DNA of 64,000 nucleotides from Schizophyllum amplum (taxonomy: Eukaryota > Basidiomycota > Agaricomycetes > Agaricales > Schizophyllaceae), in assembly GCA_007026445.1 (NCBI GenBank), contig VDMD01000052.1, forward strand, positions 1 to 64,000, in the 5' to 3' direction. Of the stretch, positions 53,770-64,000 are shown one piece after another. A model generated the notes under the pieces. It was not told the origin of the DNA and ran no database searches. It saw only the letters and a program-made list of their open reading frames with translations. Position 1 is the first letter of the stretch; every line of letters begins with the position of its first letter. The position numbers were made by a program, and so were the translations under genes.

Positions 53770-56700
53770 TTAGTGCGTCTTGATCCTTCGTAACGCACGC
53801 TTCTCTGCGTCTCGCGCACGCAGGCTTGCCATCTCTATGGCATCCATCCATTCTACGAGGTTAAATGTCAGCCTCAAAAAGGATAGTGAGGAGTTTCCGA
53901 CGTACGCTGGCAGTCCTTCAAGGACCCCGCGCGCAACGCAATTGTATCTCCGCCGCGCGGGTATGGCAAACTGATCTGGAAAGCGCCGTCGTCTGCAAAA
54001 TATCGGTAAGCGCGACGACCGCAGAACAACAAGTTTTAGCGAACCTCTTGAGCTAGGTATGCCCTTCACCTGCGCTTCCGCGATGGGTATCGGCTGCAGA
54101 GGGAGATTAGCGTCGAAAATCCGAATGACTGGGCAGCAGACAAACTCACCATACGATAGAGCGTCGTCATATGTTCGTCCGTGAGCACCATGATATCCGA
54201 ACACAGCACGCCGTGCAGCCGTCGACCGCTCTTCGCCTTCATCAGCATGCCCTCTTTGAGCAACCGGCGCGCGCCCATGTGCCGTGTCGGAGCAGTAAGG
54301 TCCAGCCGTCTATCATAGCTGTGGTCAGAGATTTGACCTTGCGTCGCGTCGCCCGACTCACCCTTCCCCGATCCAGAGATGCTCCGAGAGCGTCCGCAAT
54401 TTCTCTCGCCCTTCCTGCTCCCGGATCGTCTCGTTGATGTGGCTGAGGATCTTCTCTGCAACGTGTATAGCGTGGTCAACAGACCGATACTCCTCAGTGT
54501 CAGTCTCCGTGTAATGCAGAACCTGGCGGAGAAGCAGTGGGTAACGCGTGATACGCTGCACTGTAAGCGGGTCAGACGGTGTGTCCGAGTGAAGGTTAAA
54601 ATGAGACTGACTAGGTGACAGAAGGTAGCTAGACAGATCAAGGTTTCGACATGCAGGTTCGGTGTCACGCAGACGCTGCATCGGCAGTCAGCAGTCGATA
54701 GGCACTGCAGGCCACCAGCCGCACCTTCAGATGGTCTGCTAACTCGGGATTGCTATTTCTTAACGATTGTAGTACTTTGATGGCGTTCGACTGGTTGACG
54801 CAGTACTCCTATGCCAAGATGAGTATCCTGCTGAAGAGTCGGGCGATGAGCAAAAACATCGGCGTACCATGTACACGCCCATGTTCGTCATGTGGGTATC
54901 CAAGATATCGCCTATGCGATCGATGTACAAGCGACACTCTTTCTGTCGCTCCTCAAGGGAGCTCATGAGCGTCTGTAAAGCGCGTCAGACATCGCCAGCA
55001 CCAAATGTCGTACCGACGTACTGTATTGACCAGTAGCAGGTCCTCAACATTGGCAAAAACGACAGTGATCGCCTTGCTATCAAGCAGAGGCAGCATGCTG
55101 GAGTAGAAAACCTAACATCGGGCGTCAGTAGGATCGCAAGCAAAGAGGTGGGCATCTTACCTCCACTATGAGTTGCAGATCGTGAACGTAAGCGTTCTCG
55201 GTCGCGATGAGTTCAAACATAGCCTATTGACACGGCTTAGAGCAGTCAACACGCATAATGGTAACGACATACCTCCTGTCTCTTGCGCTCGTTCGGTGGT
55301 ATACCGTCCAACGCGTTCTTGTCGACCAAGCTCGCCCAGGACTACAAAGATGTCAGAACTTCATCAGCCATGTCGCACCCTGCCACCTCACCGAACCAAA
55401 AGCGGGACTGTTGGGACGCTCGGGCATGTCGGAAGTCTGCAAGATTGGCCCCGAGATCACGGGCATGAGACGTTCAGGTGTCTTGCTTCTCCCAAGTAGA
55501 TGACTGAGGAAGCGCGAATGACTCCGTGTCGAATCCTCGCGACTCATCATGCTGGGTGCGGGCGAAGGGGCACTAAGCGATGTCGGCGACGCCGGCGCGT
55601 CCATGGACGACAGCGAGACCTCCATCGACGACACCGACATCCTGTTCTTGCTCTTGAACTCCTCATAGCGCTCGTAAGCGTCGTCCAGGCGCATGGGCTG
55701 GTCGGCGGATGCAGAATCCTCGGGTACAGTGGGCAACTCCTTGTCAGAAGTGACAGATAGGTTCGACGTCGAGACGATGGAGGCGCGCTTAGAGGCACGC
55801 TTGGGCGCTGCTGGGGCCGGGCGTCTCTGCTTCACGGACTTCCTCCTGCGCATAGGCCGAGGCGGTGGACGCTTGTCTCGCTGCACGACCAGGCCGGCAG
55901 CTTCGAGAACCCTCTGGCGCTCCGCTTCCCTAGCCTCGCGATCCTCCTTGCTCTCTTGAGCGACATCCTCCTCATCGTCGCTGTCTTCCAGCGAGAAGTA
56001 ATCAGTATCCGTATCGGATCCGTCGCTTGACTCGGCGTCGGCATCTTCTGCACTCTCGGCAGGCGCGTCGTCGTCGTCGTCAACAGGGAGAGCCACAACC
56101 GGAAGAGGAGGATCAGTACGAGTTTCTTCAGGCGGAGCACTCGCCGGAGGAGGGTTCTCGATCGCCCCGTCTAAGACAATGAACGACATCCATTCCAATC
56201 GTGTAATTTTAATGCGCATGTACATGGGAGTAACCAAAAAGAAAGACTTTAGCCTATGCATGCCAACGCGTAAACAAAAAGGAAGGACGGACGAATTATA
56301 AGAAATTAAGGACACTAACCCTGGGCTTCTTCAAAGTACGCGGCGGGCACGATGAATACCACGCCATTCTTCTCTGTCTTCCACCACTCCTCGTCGCTTC
56401 TGTCTATTATGTCGAGTACGTCGCCCGCTGCGAACGGAAGCTCGTCCTCGCTGCCGCCGGTGTAGTCATAGATAGCCTTGGCTTGGACTGTGATGGCATA
56501 AGCAACGACACCAATAACGAATGCAAACACGCACAGGAGACGCATTGCTCGACATAGGTCTTTGGGAAGAGACCCGCCTTGCCGTCACGGACCAACGTGC
56601 CGTACCACCAGTCTCCACCAGTCTTCGATGGATTCGCCTTGATTATCAGGTTCTCTCCGAAAGCTGAAATAGTCAATGAGATATGAACGAACGGAGGTCA

Positions 56701-59700
56701 TGATTACTCACAAAGGTCGTCCGGACCATCGCCCTCAAACGGATACAGTGACCGTACGCGCATCTCCGTCGACCTGTCGATATCCGCAAGTGGGCTCGGC
56801 GCACTCGAGGGCGTCGCATCCTGGACCTGGATGTCCGGGACGACAGCTGGCTCTTCCTGTTCCTCCGCGAACGAAGGCATCCGATCCACAGGCGGCGTGC
56901 TGACGTCCGCGGCGAGCCCCGCATACCAATCGACGCTCTGGCGATTCGAGCCATCCCTCTTCATCGGCTGCAGCTCGGGCTCCATGGCGGGAGCTGGCGG
57001 CGGCGGCGGCGGCGGCGGCGAGGGCTCACGCTGCACGGGCGCGGCGTTGATGTGCGAAGGGGGTGCCGCATCGCCCAAAACCTGGCCGGACAGCTGGGGA
57101 CCACTCTTGTCCACCGTTTGCACCTTGCGGAGCCTGGCCCCGCTTTGGATCGACGCCAGCAGCGCACCTCTGGCAGGAGCACCGGCAGCCGGTGCAGCAG
57201 CGGGAGCAGCCATAGGTGGAGGTGGTGGACCAGGCGGCGGCGGAGGCGGCGGTGGAGCACCTCCATCCATCGCGGGAGCAGGCGGCGCAGCAGGCGGCGG
57301 AGGCGGAGGGGGCGGAGTCGCGGTAGCAGACGGACCCGTAGCCGTCACGGGCGTCGAACCACCACTGGGAGGCACACTCGGTGAACGCGGAAGCACATTG
57401 CCGAAGAGCGACTGCGCGATGTTCTTGCGCACATTCCGATCAGCAAAGTCGTCGTCGCTGCTGTCCTCGTCGTCGGTCTTCTCCTTGACCTCGTCCCAGT
57501 CGCTGTCGTCGTCCGCCGGTACGGTCATGTACGACGTCTTGACGGGAGGCGGTGCAGGGCTGGACACTGGGGCAGGACTCCTCGGCGGCAGCGGGGCGGC
57601 GGGGGCGGGCGACGCAGCCGCGGGACGGCTCCAGGGGTTGGTGCCCGCAGCACCATTGGCCACGGGCGCTGCAGCTGGTGCAGCCGCCCCACCACCCTGC
57701 ATGAGGCGACTGAACGGGTTCGTCGACTTCTCCGCAGCGGGAGGTGACGCCAAGGCTGGAGCTGCCGAAGCCGCGGGGGGTGCAGGAGGCGCTGGTGGTG
57801 CAGGAGGAGCGGGCGGCGCAGGAGGCGGGGTAGCCACAGCAGCCGGCGCAGGTGGCGGCGTCGGAGCAGCCTGCTGCTGCTGCTTGGCCTCCCGCAGCTG
57901 GCGCATCTTCTCCTCGTATCTCTGCTCCTCAAGGCGGTCCTGCTCTTCCAGCTCACGCAGCCTACGCTCACGCTCTTCCCGCTTCTTGCGAGCTTGCTCC
58001 TCGCGTTCCCGTAGCATCTGCTCTTCCGGGTCGACTTCAGGCGCCGGTGGCGCAGGCGGAGGCGCCGCCGCTGCTGCCGGGGCCGGCGGGGGCTTCGGTG
58101 CTCCCCTCTTCGCAGGAGGTGGCGGCGCAGGCCCTCGTCTCGGCGCAGGCGGCGGGGGCGCTTTGCCTCCTGCAGACTTGGGAGTAGGCGGCGCGGGTGC
58201 CGTGGCACTCGTCGGTGACGTCACAGTCGAGCTAGCCGGCGTTGCCCTCCCGCCCTTCAACGCCTTCTCGTTGTCAAGTCGCTCCTTCCTGAGCCGCTCT
58301 CTTTCCTGGGCCTCAGCCTCCGCAGCCTGTGCCTTCTGCTCTGCCTCCTGCTTGTCCTTCTGCAACCGGTCCTCGACCGACGTGTCGAGTGAGGGCGATG
58401 CGGAAGGCGCGGTTACACCCAACGCAGCCATACGCGCCTGGATGCGCTTCTGTGCTTCCGCCTGCGCGTGCGCACGGCGTTCCTCAGGCGTCATGTTCTT
58501 GAGAGCCGGCGCTGGCGATGACGGTGGCTTCGGTGCGGGCGGCGGCCTGGAGCCTGCAGGCTCCGTAGGCGGCGGAGGCGGTGCCGCACGATCCGTTTCC
58601 CTCTCGCGAGACGGCGAGCGACGGTAGCCAGATGGACTGCGTGCGTACTCTCGGTCGCGTTCGTAACCTCGCGAGTATGGTCTACTGATATCGCGGTCGC
58701 GATCATAGTCCGGACCACGCGAGTACGGGCGATCGGGTTCTCTCTCAGGTCCCCGGGAGTATGGCCGTGAGCCATAGTCTCTGTCGCGCGAGTAGGAGTA
58801 GTCATCATCGCGCTCGCGGTAACGGCCAGAGCCCGCGTTGTTGCGATCGCGGTTCCGCACCCACTCGCGCTTCTCCCGTTCCTTCCGCTCGTCGCGATCC
58901 TTGATGCGGCGCTCGAGCTCGGGGATCTCCTCGTGCATGACAACCATGAGCTCACGCTCAAGCCGGCGACGCTCCTCGTCTTTCTTCTGAGTGCGGACGC
59001 CGCGCGAGGTGTATTCGAGATCCTCCGTGAGCCGCTTGACCTTGTGCTTCAAGTCGTCCATCTCCTCGTCGAGAACCATGTCCTCCTGGTTCTTCTCGGC
59101 ATTGCGATCGAGCAGCTGCTGCGTGCGGTTGAGGGTGCGCTTCATATCGTCGAGATCAGCGGTGGGACTGTCGCGTTGAGAGGTCGAGCGGATCGCGTCG
59201 CGGTCGACGTGGCGATTGCGGGGTTGGTAAAATCCGCCGGCTGGTGTCTCGTTCTCAGAATGACGATAAATGGTCGCGTCACGATCGCTGAGAGCAGAGT
59301 TGCTGCTGTGAAGCGAGCGCTGTTTGAGACGCGAGTCTGCGCCGTCCATGGCGGAAGTCGACCGCGTCTCGTTCCTGAGCACATCCTTGAGAAAGTTGAC
59401 GGACGTGTCGAGGTCCTTGGCCGACGGCGGAACGAGCTCAGGAGGCAGGGTATCCGGGATCGGGTTTCCGTTCAATCCTAACGGCGATGGTCAGCACGGC
59501 ACGGGGAAATGGTGAAGATACACGCACTGCGGTAGATGAGGCCCATGGCGACGTGGAACTCTGCGATGTTGAGCTTGCCGCGATCATCGACATCGGCGAG
59601 AGCCCTGTAAGAGCGTGAGCACGACTACGGCGCGAGTGCGGCAAGCACGCACCATATCCTGCCCAGATCCTCCTTGTTGAGTCCGCTCTGGCCGAACACC

Positions 59701-60503
59701 TCCAAGGCCGTCTGGCCACTGATGAAGCCCGTGTTCTGCTGATCCCAGGCGCGGAAGATCTGGTCGTACTGCTTCTTCTCCGACTTGCTCAGCGCCCAAG
59801 GCACCTTCGGCGCCGTCGTGCCCCGCTGCTCCTGGTTGTACTGCTGGAACGACTGCTGGAGGTTGTTCCCGGAGATCTGCTGGGACGGCAGCTGCGGCGC
59901 ACCGCCCGCGTTGTACGGCACGGACGGGTTGATGGGCATGAACGTCGTGGACATCATCTGCAGGCGCGGATCGACGAAGCCCGTGGCCTGGGGCACGAGC
60001 GGGCGCGCGAAGCCAGTGGGTTGCGCCGAGAGCGGCGAAGCGCCTGGAAAGCCCGTCGGCTGCGCGGCGAGCGGTGACGCGCTGAGGAAGCGGTTGGGCT
60101 GCGCAACGCCGAGTTGACCAGTCTGATTCTGGAATTGGGATGGCATTGGGGGTACTGGCGGAGGCGCTGGCGCTGGACGGTGCCCCAGAGCCGCACCCTG
60201 ATAACCCGTGGGCTGCGCCTGCAGGAAACCCGATCCGCCGCCTTGGTATCCCGTCGGCTGCGCCTGCAGCTGCTGCTGCTGTTGCGGGAACCCAGTCGGC
60301 TGAGGCGCCATACGCTGCCCAGGGAATCCAGTCTGCTGTGCCAGTAGGCCGCCCGTATAACCTTGCTGAGGCTGTTGAAATTGCGGATTCGCCTGCTGGA
60401 ACTGGGGATTCGGGTTGCCCTGGAACTGGGGGTTCATGCCCGGATTGTACCCCGTCTGCATGGGGTACTGGTATCCGGGCTGGCCCTGATTCCACTGGGA
60501 CAT
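53770..60503 (-). CDS. CIN1: intersectin/Cin1-type endocytic scaffold with RhoGEF
   Basis: Seventeen exons (60503-59653, 59604-59528, 59477-56712, 56663-56535, 56487-56320, 56170-55392, 55341-55273, 55223-55161, 55111-55022, 54972-54868, 54808-54725, 54675-54612, 54560-54362, 54309-54150, 54093-54045, 53992-53906, 53852-53770) give 1940 residues. In order: Gln/Pro/Gly repeats with QPTGF/Y units (1-230); one EH domain (about 235-315); a coiled coil (about 420-515); an Arg/Asp/Tyr-rich part; Pro/Ala-rich linkers; a WH2-like motif ([14 protein letters not shown], about 1080); two SH3 domains (about 1215-1272 and 1276-1331); an acidic then basic Ser-rich linker; a DH domain (about 1612-1800; [20 protein letters not shown]); and a PH domain to the end. 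The order matches animal intersectin and Cryptococcus Cin1: coupling endocytic coats and actin to Rho/Cdc42 activation. No C2 domain follows. Confidence 0.88.
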
Positions 60504-60902
60504 AGCGAAGATGAAGGTAGGAGACAAAACGCGCGATGCACACAACGTCAAGCAAGCCTCGGCAGCGGAACCTTCGGCAATCGCCGGCGAAACGTCACAG
60601 GACGTTCGACTTGAAGTTGGACTTGCTCAGGCTTTCCTCTCACTAGTAACTATGGTATTGTGGATACCGCGACCGGAAGCACCTGTGAATCTTGTACTAC
60701 CCTTACGTGGCACGTGTCCTTGTAGCAAACTCACAACCATGGGCCTCATCCAGAGCAGGTAAGATATGAAGGGGATGTTAGGGCCTCTGAATCCGCCGTC
60801 GAGCATCTGAATCATTCATCTCTTGCAAGAGAGTAGTGCAGCAAAAGAACGCAGCCTGAAAAGCACAAGTCTGATCCTTTGAAGGGCGAATTTCCCGCCG
60901 AG

Positions 60903-61626
60903 GTCTCTTAAACTACGCGCTGGTGAACGGTCGAGTCGCGTTCTCGAGAAGGTGTTCCTCCAGAATAGGCGCGCCGATGGCGTTGAGAAGCGCCGTACGC
61001 CACCTCGCCTCCTCGTACGGGTCAGAATGCCGTAGTTTTGCAAGTACTTATGTCCGCCGCTGTTCAACGGTGAGCGCATCGATGGCGGCGTCGGATGTGA
61101 ACGGCGGAAGACAATACTGTAGATGCAATATATGTGGATCGCAGTTCTAAGCAGACATATGAACTTACAGGCGTGTCACTTGGACAGTGCCCATTAACGA
61201 AGGGGACGGGAAGAAATCCGTCTCCCCGTCTCTGCTGAGTGTTATGGAGCTAAAGGCTGTGTAGGCTTTCTCAAACATACATGAAACTATGTAGGAGCTC
61301 ACTGCAATGGCATCGACGCGCAGAGCGGTCATTTCCTTTCTTATCGCAGCGAGGCCCTTCTCTACGACGTCGTCTAGTCTCGCCAATGCCTGACGGACGG
61401 TGCTGCGGCCTTCGTGGGTGGTGGTGGCTGTTGCTCTTACGGGAAAATTTGACGCATGCATGGCAATGTTGCTCCGTTCTGCCACTTCCTCAGCCTTGAG
61501 CGGTGGCGCGGATGATCGGAGTTGGTAAGGATGTGTCGATATGCGGCGCTTTCTCTTCGTGTTAGTGTTATTGGGCTCCCTCAGAAGACCAGAATTCTTA
61601 GTGTTCGAGCGAAGCACGGGTGGCAT
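60903..61626 (-). pseudogene. MPPVLRS-family relative, decayed C-terminus
   Basis: From 61626 the minus strand reads MPPVLRSNTKNSGLLREPNN, a basic region and a long helical part (VRQALARLDDVVEKGLAAIR) through VQVTRL. A GTAAGT donor follows (near 61168) and an acceptor (TCTACAG) about 50 bp on. Beyond it, pieces DAAIDALTVEQRR, YLQNYGILTR and WRTALLNAIGAPILEEHLL lie in three different frames. It shares the N-terminal signature of the cluster at 38.7-43.1 kb but not the SAP-like last exon; its tail matches the remnant at 41800-41997. An in-frame ATG 14 codons upstream is an alternative start. Confidence 0.5.
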
Positions 61627-61715
61627 GAAGGCAAGATGTTGCTGAACAAGTTCGGGAGTCGAGACCAAGGACGAGTCGTTGCGAACGTGACGTCACGCGC
61701 AACAGTGGAACCATT

Positions 61716-61721
61716 CACGTG
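61716..61721. promoter_or_regulatory. CACGTG E-box upstream of the minus-strand MPPVLRS relative
   Basis: CACGTG about 90 bp before the ATG at 61626, the fourth instance of this arrangement in the window. It also lies about 200 bp upstream of the carboxypeptidase gene. Confidence 0.4.
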
Positions 61722-61920
61722 ACCGTGGGCCAAAATATGAGCCACGAGGACGTCCGATTTCAGCGCTCAACGAGCGCGCGCTCTCGTGATGCAAGCGCTT
61801 CGCGACCGAACGTGCTGCTTGCTTCGTGCTTATCGGCCGCGCGGGACCATGCATATATAGGGCACGGTCGGACCAAATGGTCTTTGCGCGACCTGCTTCC
61901 CGCTCTCATACCCAGGAAGG

Positions 61921-63957
61921 ATGCTCAGGCTCTCTGCCCTCCTGGCTGCCGCGGCTCCCCTTGCGTCTTTGGCGTCTCCGTTCCGCGCATCGTTCTCATC
62001 GATGCCCGCGACTTATGCTCGTTCTGGGGAAAACTCGGATACGGCTCAATCTCTGTCGCAGCCAGGCTCGGCTCTTCGCAAGGGTTTTCAGTCGAGCATC
62101 GTCGAGGACGTTGGCATCCGGTATGTCCGGGATTCAGGCGTCTGCGAGACGACTCCCGGTGTGGGGCAGGTGCGCTTCATTGGCAGAATAATGTAAGTAC
62201 AAAAATGGCTGACCTTGCGCAGATGTCAGGATATATAGACATCGGTACGAACATGTCGATGGTGCGTCGTGGCACCTTGTATACACTGCAAATGGCGATT
62301 TTAACTTGCACGAAGTGGTTCTGGTTCTTCGAGTCGCGCGACTCGCCCGAGACCGCTCCTTTCACCTTGTGGTCAGTCTAATTCGGCCTGTCGCATGTCA
62401 GTCGCTGGAATTAGAACAGGTTGAATGGCGGACCGGGATGCTCGTCCATGATCGGTCTGTTCCAAGGTGCGTGCAATATTCACGTGGAGCAGGACTCCTC
62501 TAACTCACCTTCTGCCTTCCAGAGAATGGGCCGTGCCTTGTCAATGAAGATGGCAATAGCACGTACATCAATCCGTATAGGTGAGTATATTCACTGTGCC
62601 ATCCAAAGCTCAGTGGCTGACGCTTGGCGTAGCTGGAACAACATCAGCAACGGTATGATTAACTATGCATGTTCCTACGCCCATTATTTCTCAAACGTCT
62701 GAGCAGTGATTTATATCGACCAGCCAGTAGGTCCGATGTCCTTCGTCTTCCGTGTTGTGCTAAAGATCAGATTCTAGATCGGCACAGGCTTCTCCTACGG
62801 TTCCACAGATGCTGTCAACAGCACCTTCAGCGCGGCACCCTTCTTCTGGAAGGCATTCCAGGTCCTCTTCGAAAGCGAAGAGTTCTCCAAGTTTGAGAGT
62901 CGGGAGTAAGCTGCGTCAGGCAATTGTTCAGGGAAATCATTGACTAATCTTGCTCTAGGTTTATATTCGCCACCGAGTCATACGGCGGTCACTATGGCCC
63001 GGCATTCGTCTCGTACTTTGACGAACAGAACGCGCTCATCGCGAGCGGCGAGTTGACCGCGGAGCCCGTCAGCGTGACCGCGCTGATGATCAACAAGTAT
63101 GCATGCCTCCTCGCAACCGTCCACATACAAAGTCTAACACCACCGTTACAGTGGCTGGTACGACCCGCTCATCCAGAACAAGGCCTATGTCGACTTTGCC
63201 ACGAATGCGCCCGGGTATGGCCCACTGCAGACTCCGGATGTCCTGAGCAAGCTCAACGAGTCGTACTACGCGACGGGTGGGTGCCGCGATCAGGAGCTTG
63301 CGTGCTATGCTGCCAGCGAGGAGGAGGCGAATGAGGTGTGCGGGACTGCGGACGATTACTGCGTGAGTGATGGGGGTCCACTTCGCTCAGGAAGCAAAAC
63401 ACTCACCACGATCCAGATCGAGAATGTCTTCGTACCTGCGGTCGGCAACCTCAGCTCCTACGACTTGCGTCAAAACGCGTCGTCGGATAACGTGTTTCCG
63501 CCAGAGTACTACGCAGATTATCTGAGCCAGTAAGCGTCCTTCATTTGTGGCGCCAAAAAGCCCCGATAGATGATTCGTGGCACCTTTTCCGTGCACTCAT
63601 CTTCTTCATCTTCTGTTCCATCGTCCATCTTTCTCCTTACTTCCATCTGCGCTACGTGCCATGCTGACTGTACACTTAGAGACCACATCCTTGACGCCAT
63701 CGGCGCTGAATCCGCTTTTGTGGAATGCTCGGACCCCGTGTACTACGAGTTCGTGGAGACGGGCGACGTAAGTGGTTGCGGCAGGCATGTTATCCTAAGC
63801 GCTGACAAACGCTCGCGCAGGACGCACGCACGTTGCTCCCTTCTCTGGCCCAGCTCGCAGACTCGGGCATGCGGATGCTGATTTGGGTGCGTTGACCGTT
63901 TTCTCCGATTCAGTCCGTGCTGACCGCGGGCATCCAGGCTGGCGACACAGACATCAA
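61921..63957 (+). CDS. secreted serine carboxypeptidase, S10 family (3' end missing)
   Basis: Fourteen exons are visible (61921-62169, 62223-62261, 62316-62371, 62420-62466, 62523-62580, 62633-62652, 62707-62726, 62778-62905, 62959-63096, 63152-63362, 63417-63529, 63680-63767, 63821-63886, 63938-63957) and give about 417 residues before the right edge cuts an intron. A signal peptide is at 1-18, with a propeptide-like stretch to about 70. S10 landmarks: WFWFFESRDSPETAPFTLWL, NGGPGCSSM near 117-125, IYIDQPIGTGFSYG, FATESYGGHYGP with the nucleophile Ser 213, and AGDTD with the expected Asp 414. The catalytic His lies beyond the window. It removes C-terminal residues from peptides in acidic, vacuolar or secreted settings. 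TATATA lies about 70 bp upstream. Confidence 0.88.
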
Positions 63958-64000
63958 GTGCGTGTTTAGCAGAAGAGGCGCGCGTATACACCGACTGACT

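Noticed and set aside
56831..58627. 598-codon Gly/Ala/Ser-rich open frame on the plus strand
   Set aside because: It is the antisense of the Pro/Ala-rich exon 3 of the intersectin-type gene; poly-Pro codons read backwards give stop-free Gly-rich frames.

Overview
The window looks like nuclear DNA of an agaricomycete basidiomycete, most likely a polypore-type wood-inhabiting fungus (the order is inferred). Genes are split by many introns of about 45-60 bp with GT(G/A)NG donors, CTNAC branch sites and YAG acceptors. Codon third positions are GC-rich. Recognisable families (ASST-domain proteins, class 3 lipase, S10 carboxypeptidase, F-box-like proteins, NAP1, an EH-SH3-DH-PH intersectin) are those of mushroom-forming fungi. 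No prokaryotic or organellar signal was seen.

Layout. 1-1560: the 5' end of a Ty1/copia element on the minus strand, with its LTR, cut by the left edge. 1561-6100: arrays of minisatellites around one small four-helix membrane protein gene (3191-3679). 6305-10434: two convergent F-box-like paralogues; a shortened third copy lies at 27521-28654. 10764-11637: a protein with FGKP repeats. 12208-13751: a class 3 lipase homologue in which the nucleophile serine is replaced by glycine. 14004-31868: four secreted arylsulfotransferase-type (ASST) paralogues, two on each strand and all with the same 11-exon pattern, surrounding an SDR oxidoreductase and a NAP1 histone chaperone. 32110-32409: a 300-bp inverted-repeat (MITE-like) element just upstream of a small gene. 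33393-36943: a coiled-coil DUF6697-like gene, a decayed lipase copy and a frameshifted kinase-like gene.

38707-47790 holds the most unusual content: an interspersed set of small multi-exon genes. Some start MPPVLRS, others MSAN or MSDQ. They share exon order and a last exon resembling a SAP DNA-binding helix pair. At least five copies look intact or nearly so; others are visibly decayed, and one relative lies at 60903-61626. I recognise no named family. 48019-50271 contains two tandem copies of another gene, each broken by a different nonsense codon.

50951-51837 encodes a homeodomain protein. 53770-60503 is a 17-exon gene for a 1940-residue intersectin/Cin1-type endocytic scaffold and RhoGEF. 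The right edge cuts a secreted S10 serine carboxypeptidase gene (from 61921).

Reading the genes together: housekeeping genes (NAP1, intersectin, SDR, homeobox) stand among lineage-specific, duplicating families (F-box-like, ASST, MPPVLRS/SAP-like, the 48-50 kb pair) and repeat-rich intergenic DNA, so the window looks like a fast-evolving accessory region. Exon boundaries were read by eye. For every gene reported as intact, the exon lengths sum to a multiple of three.
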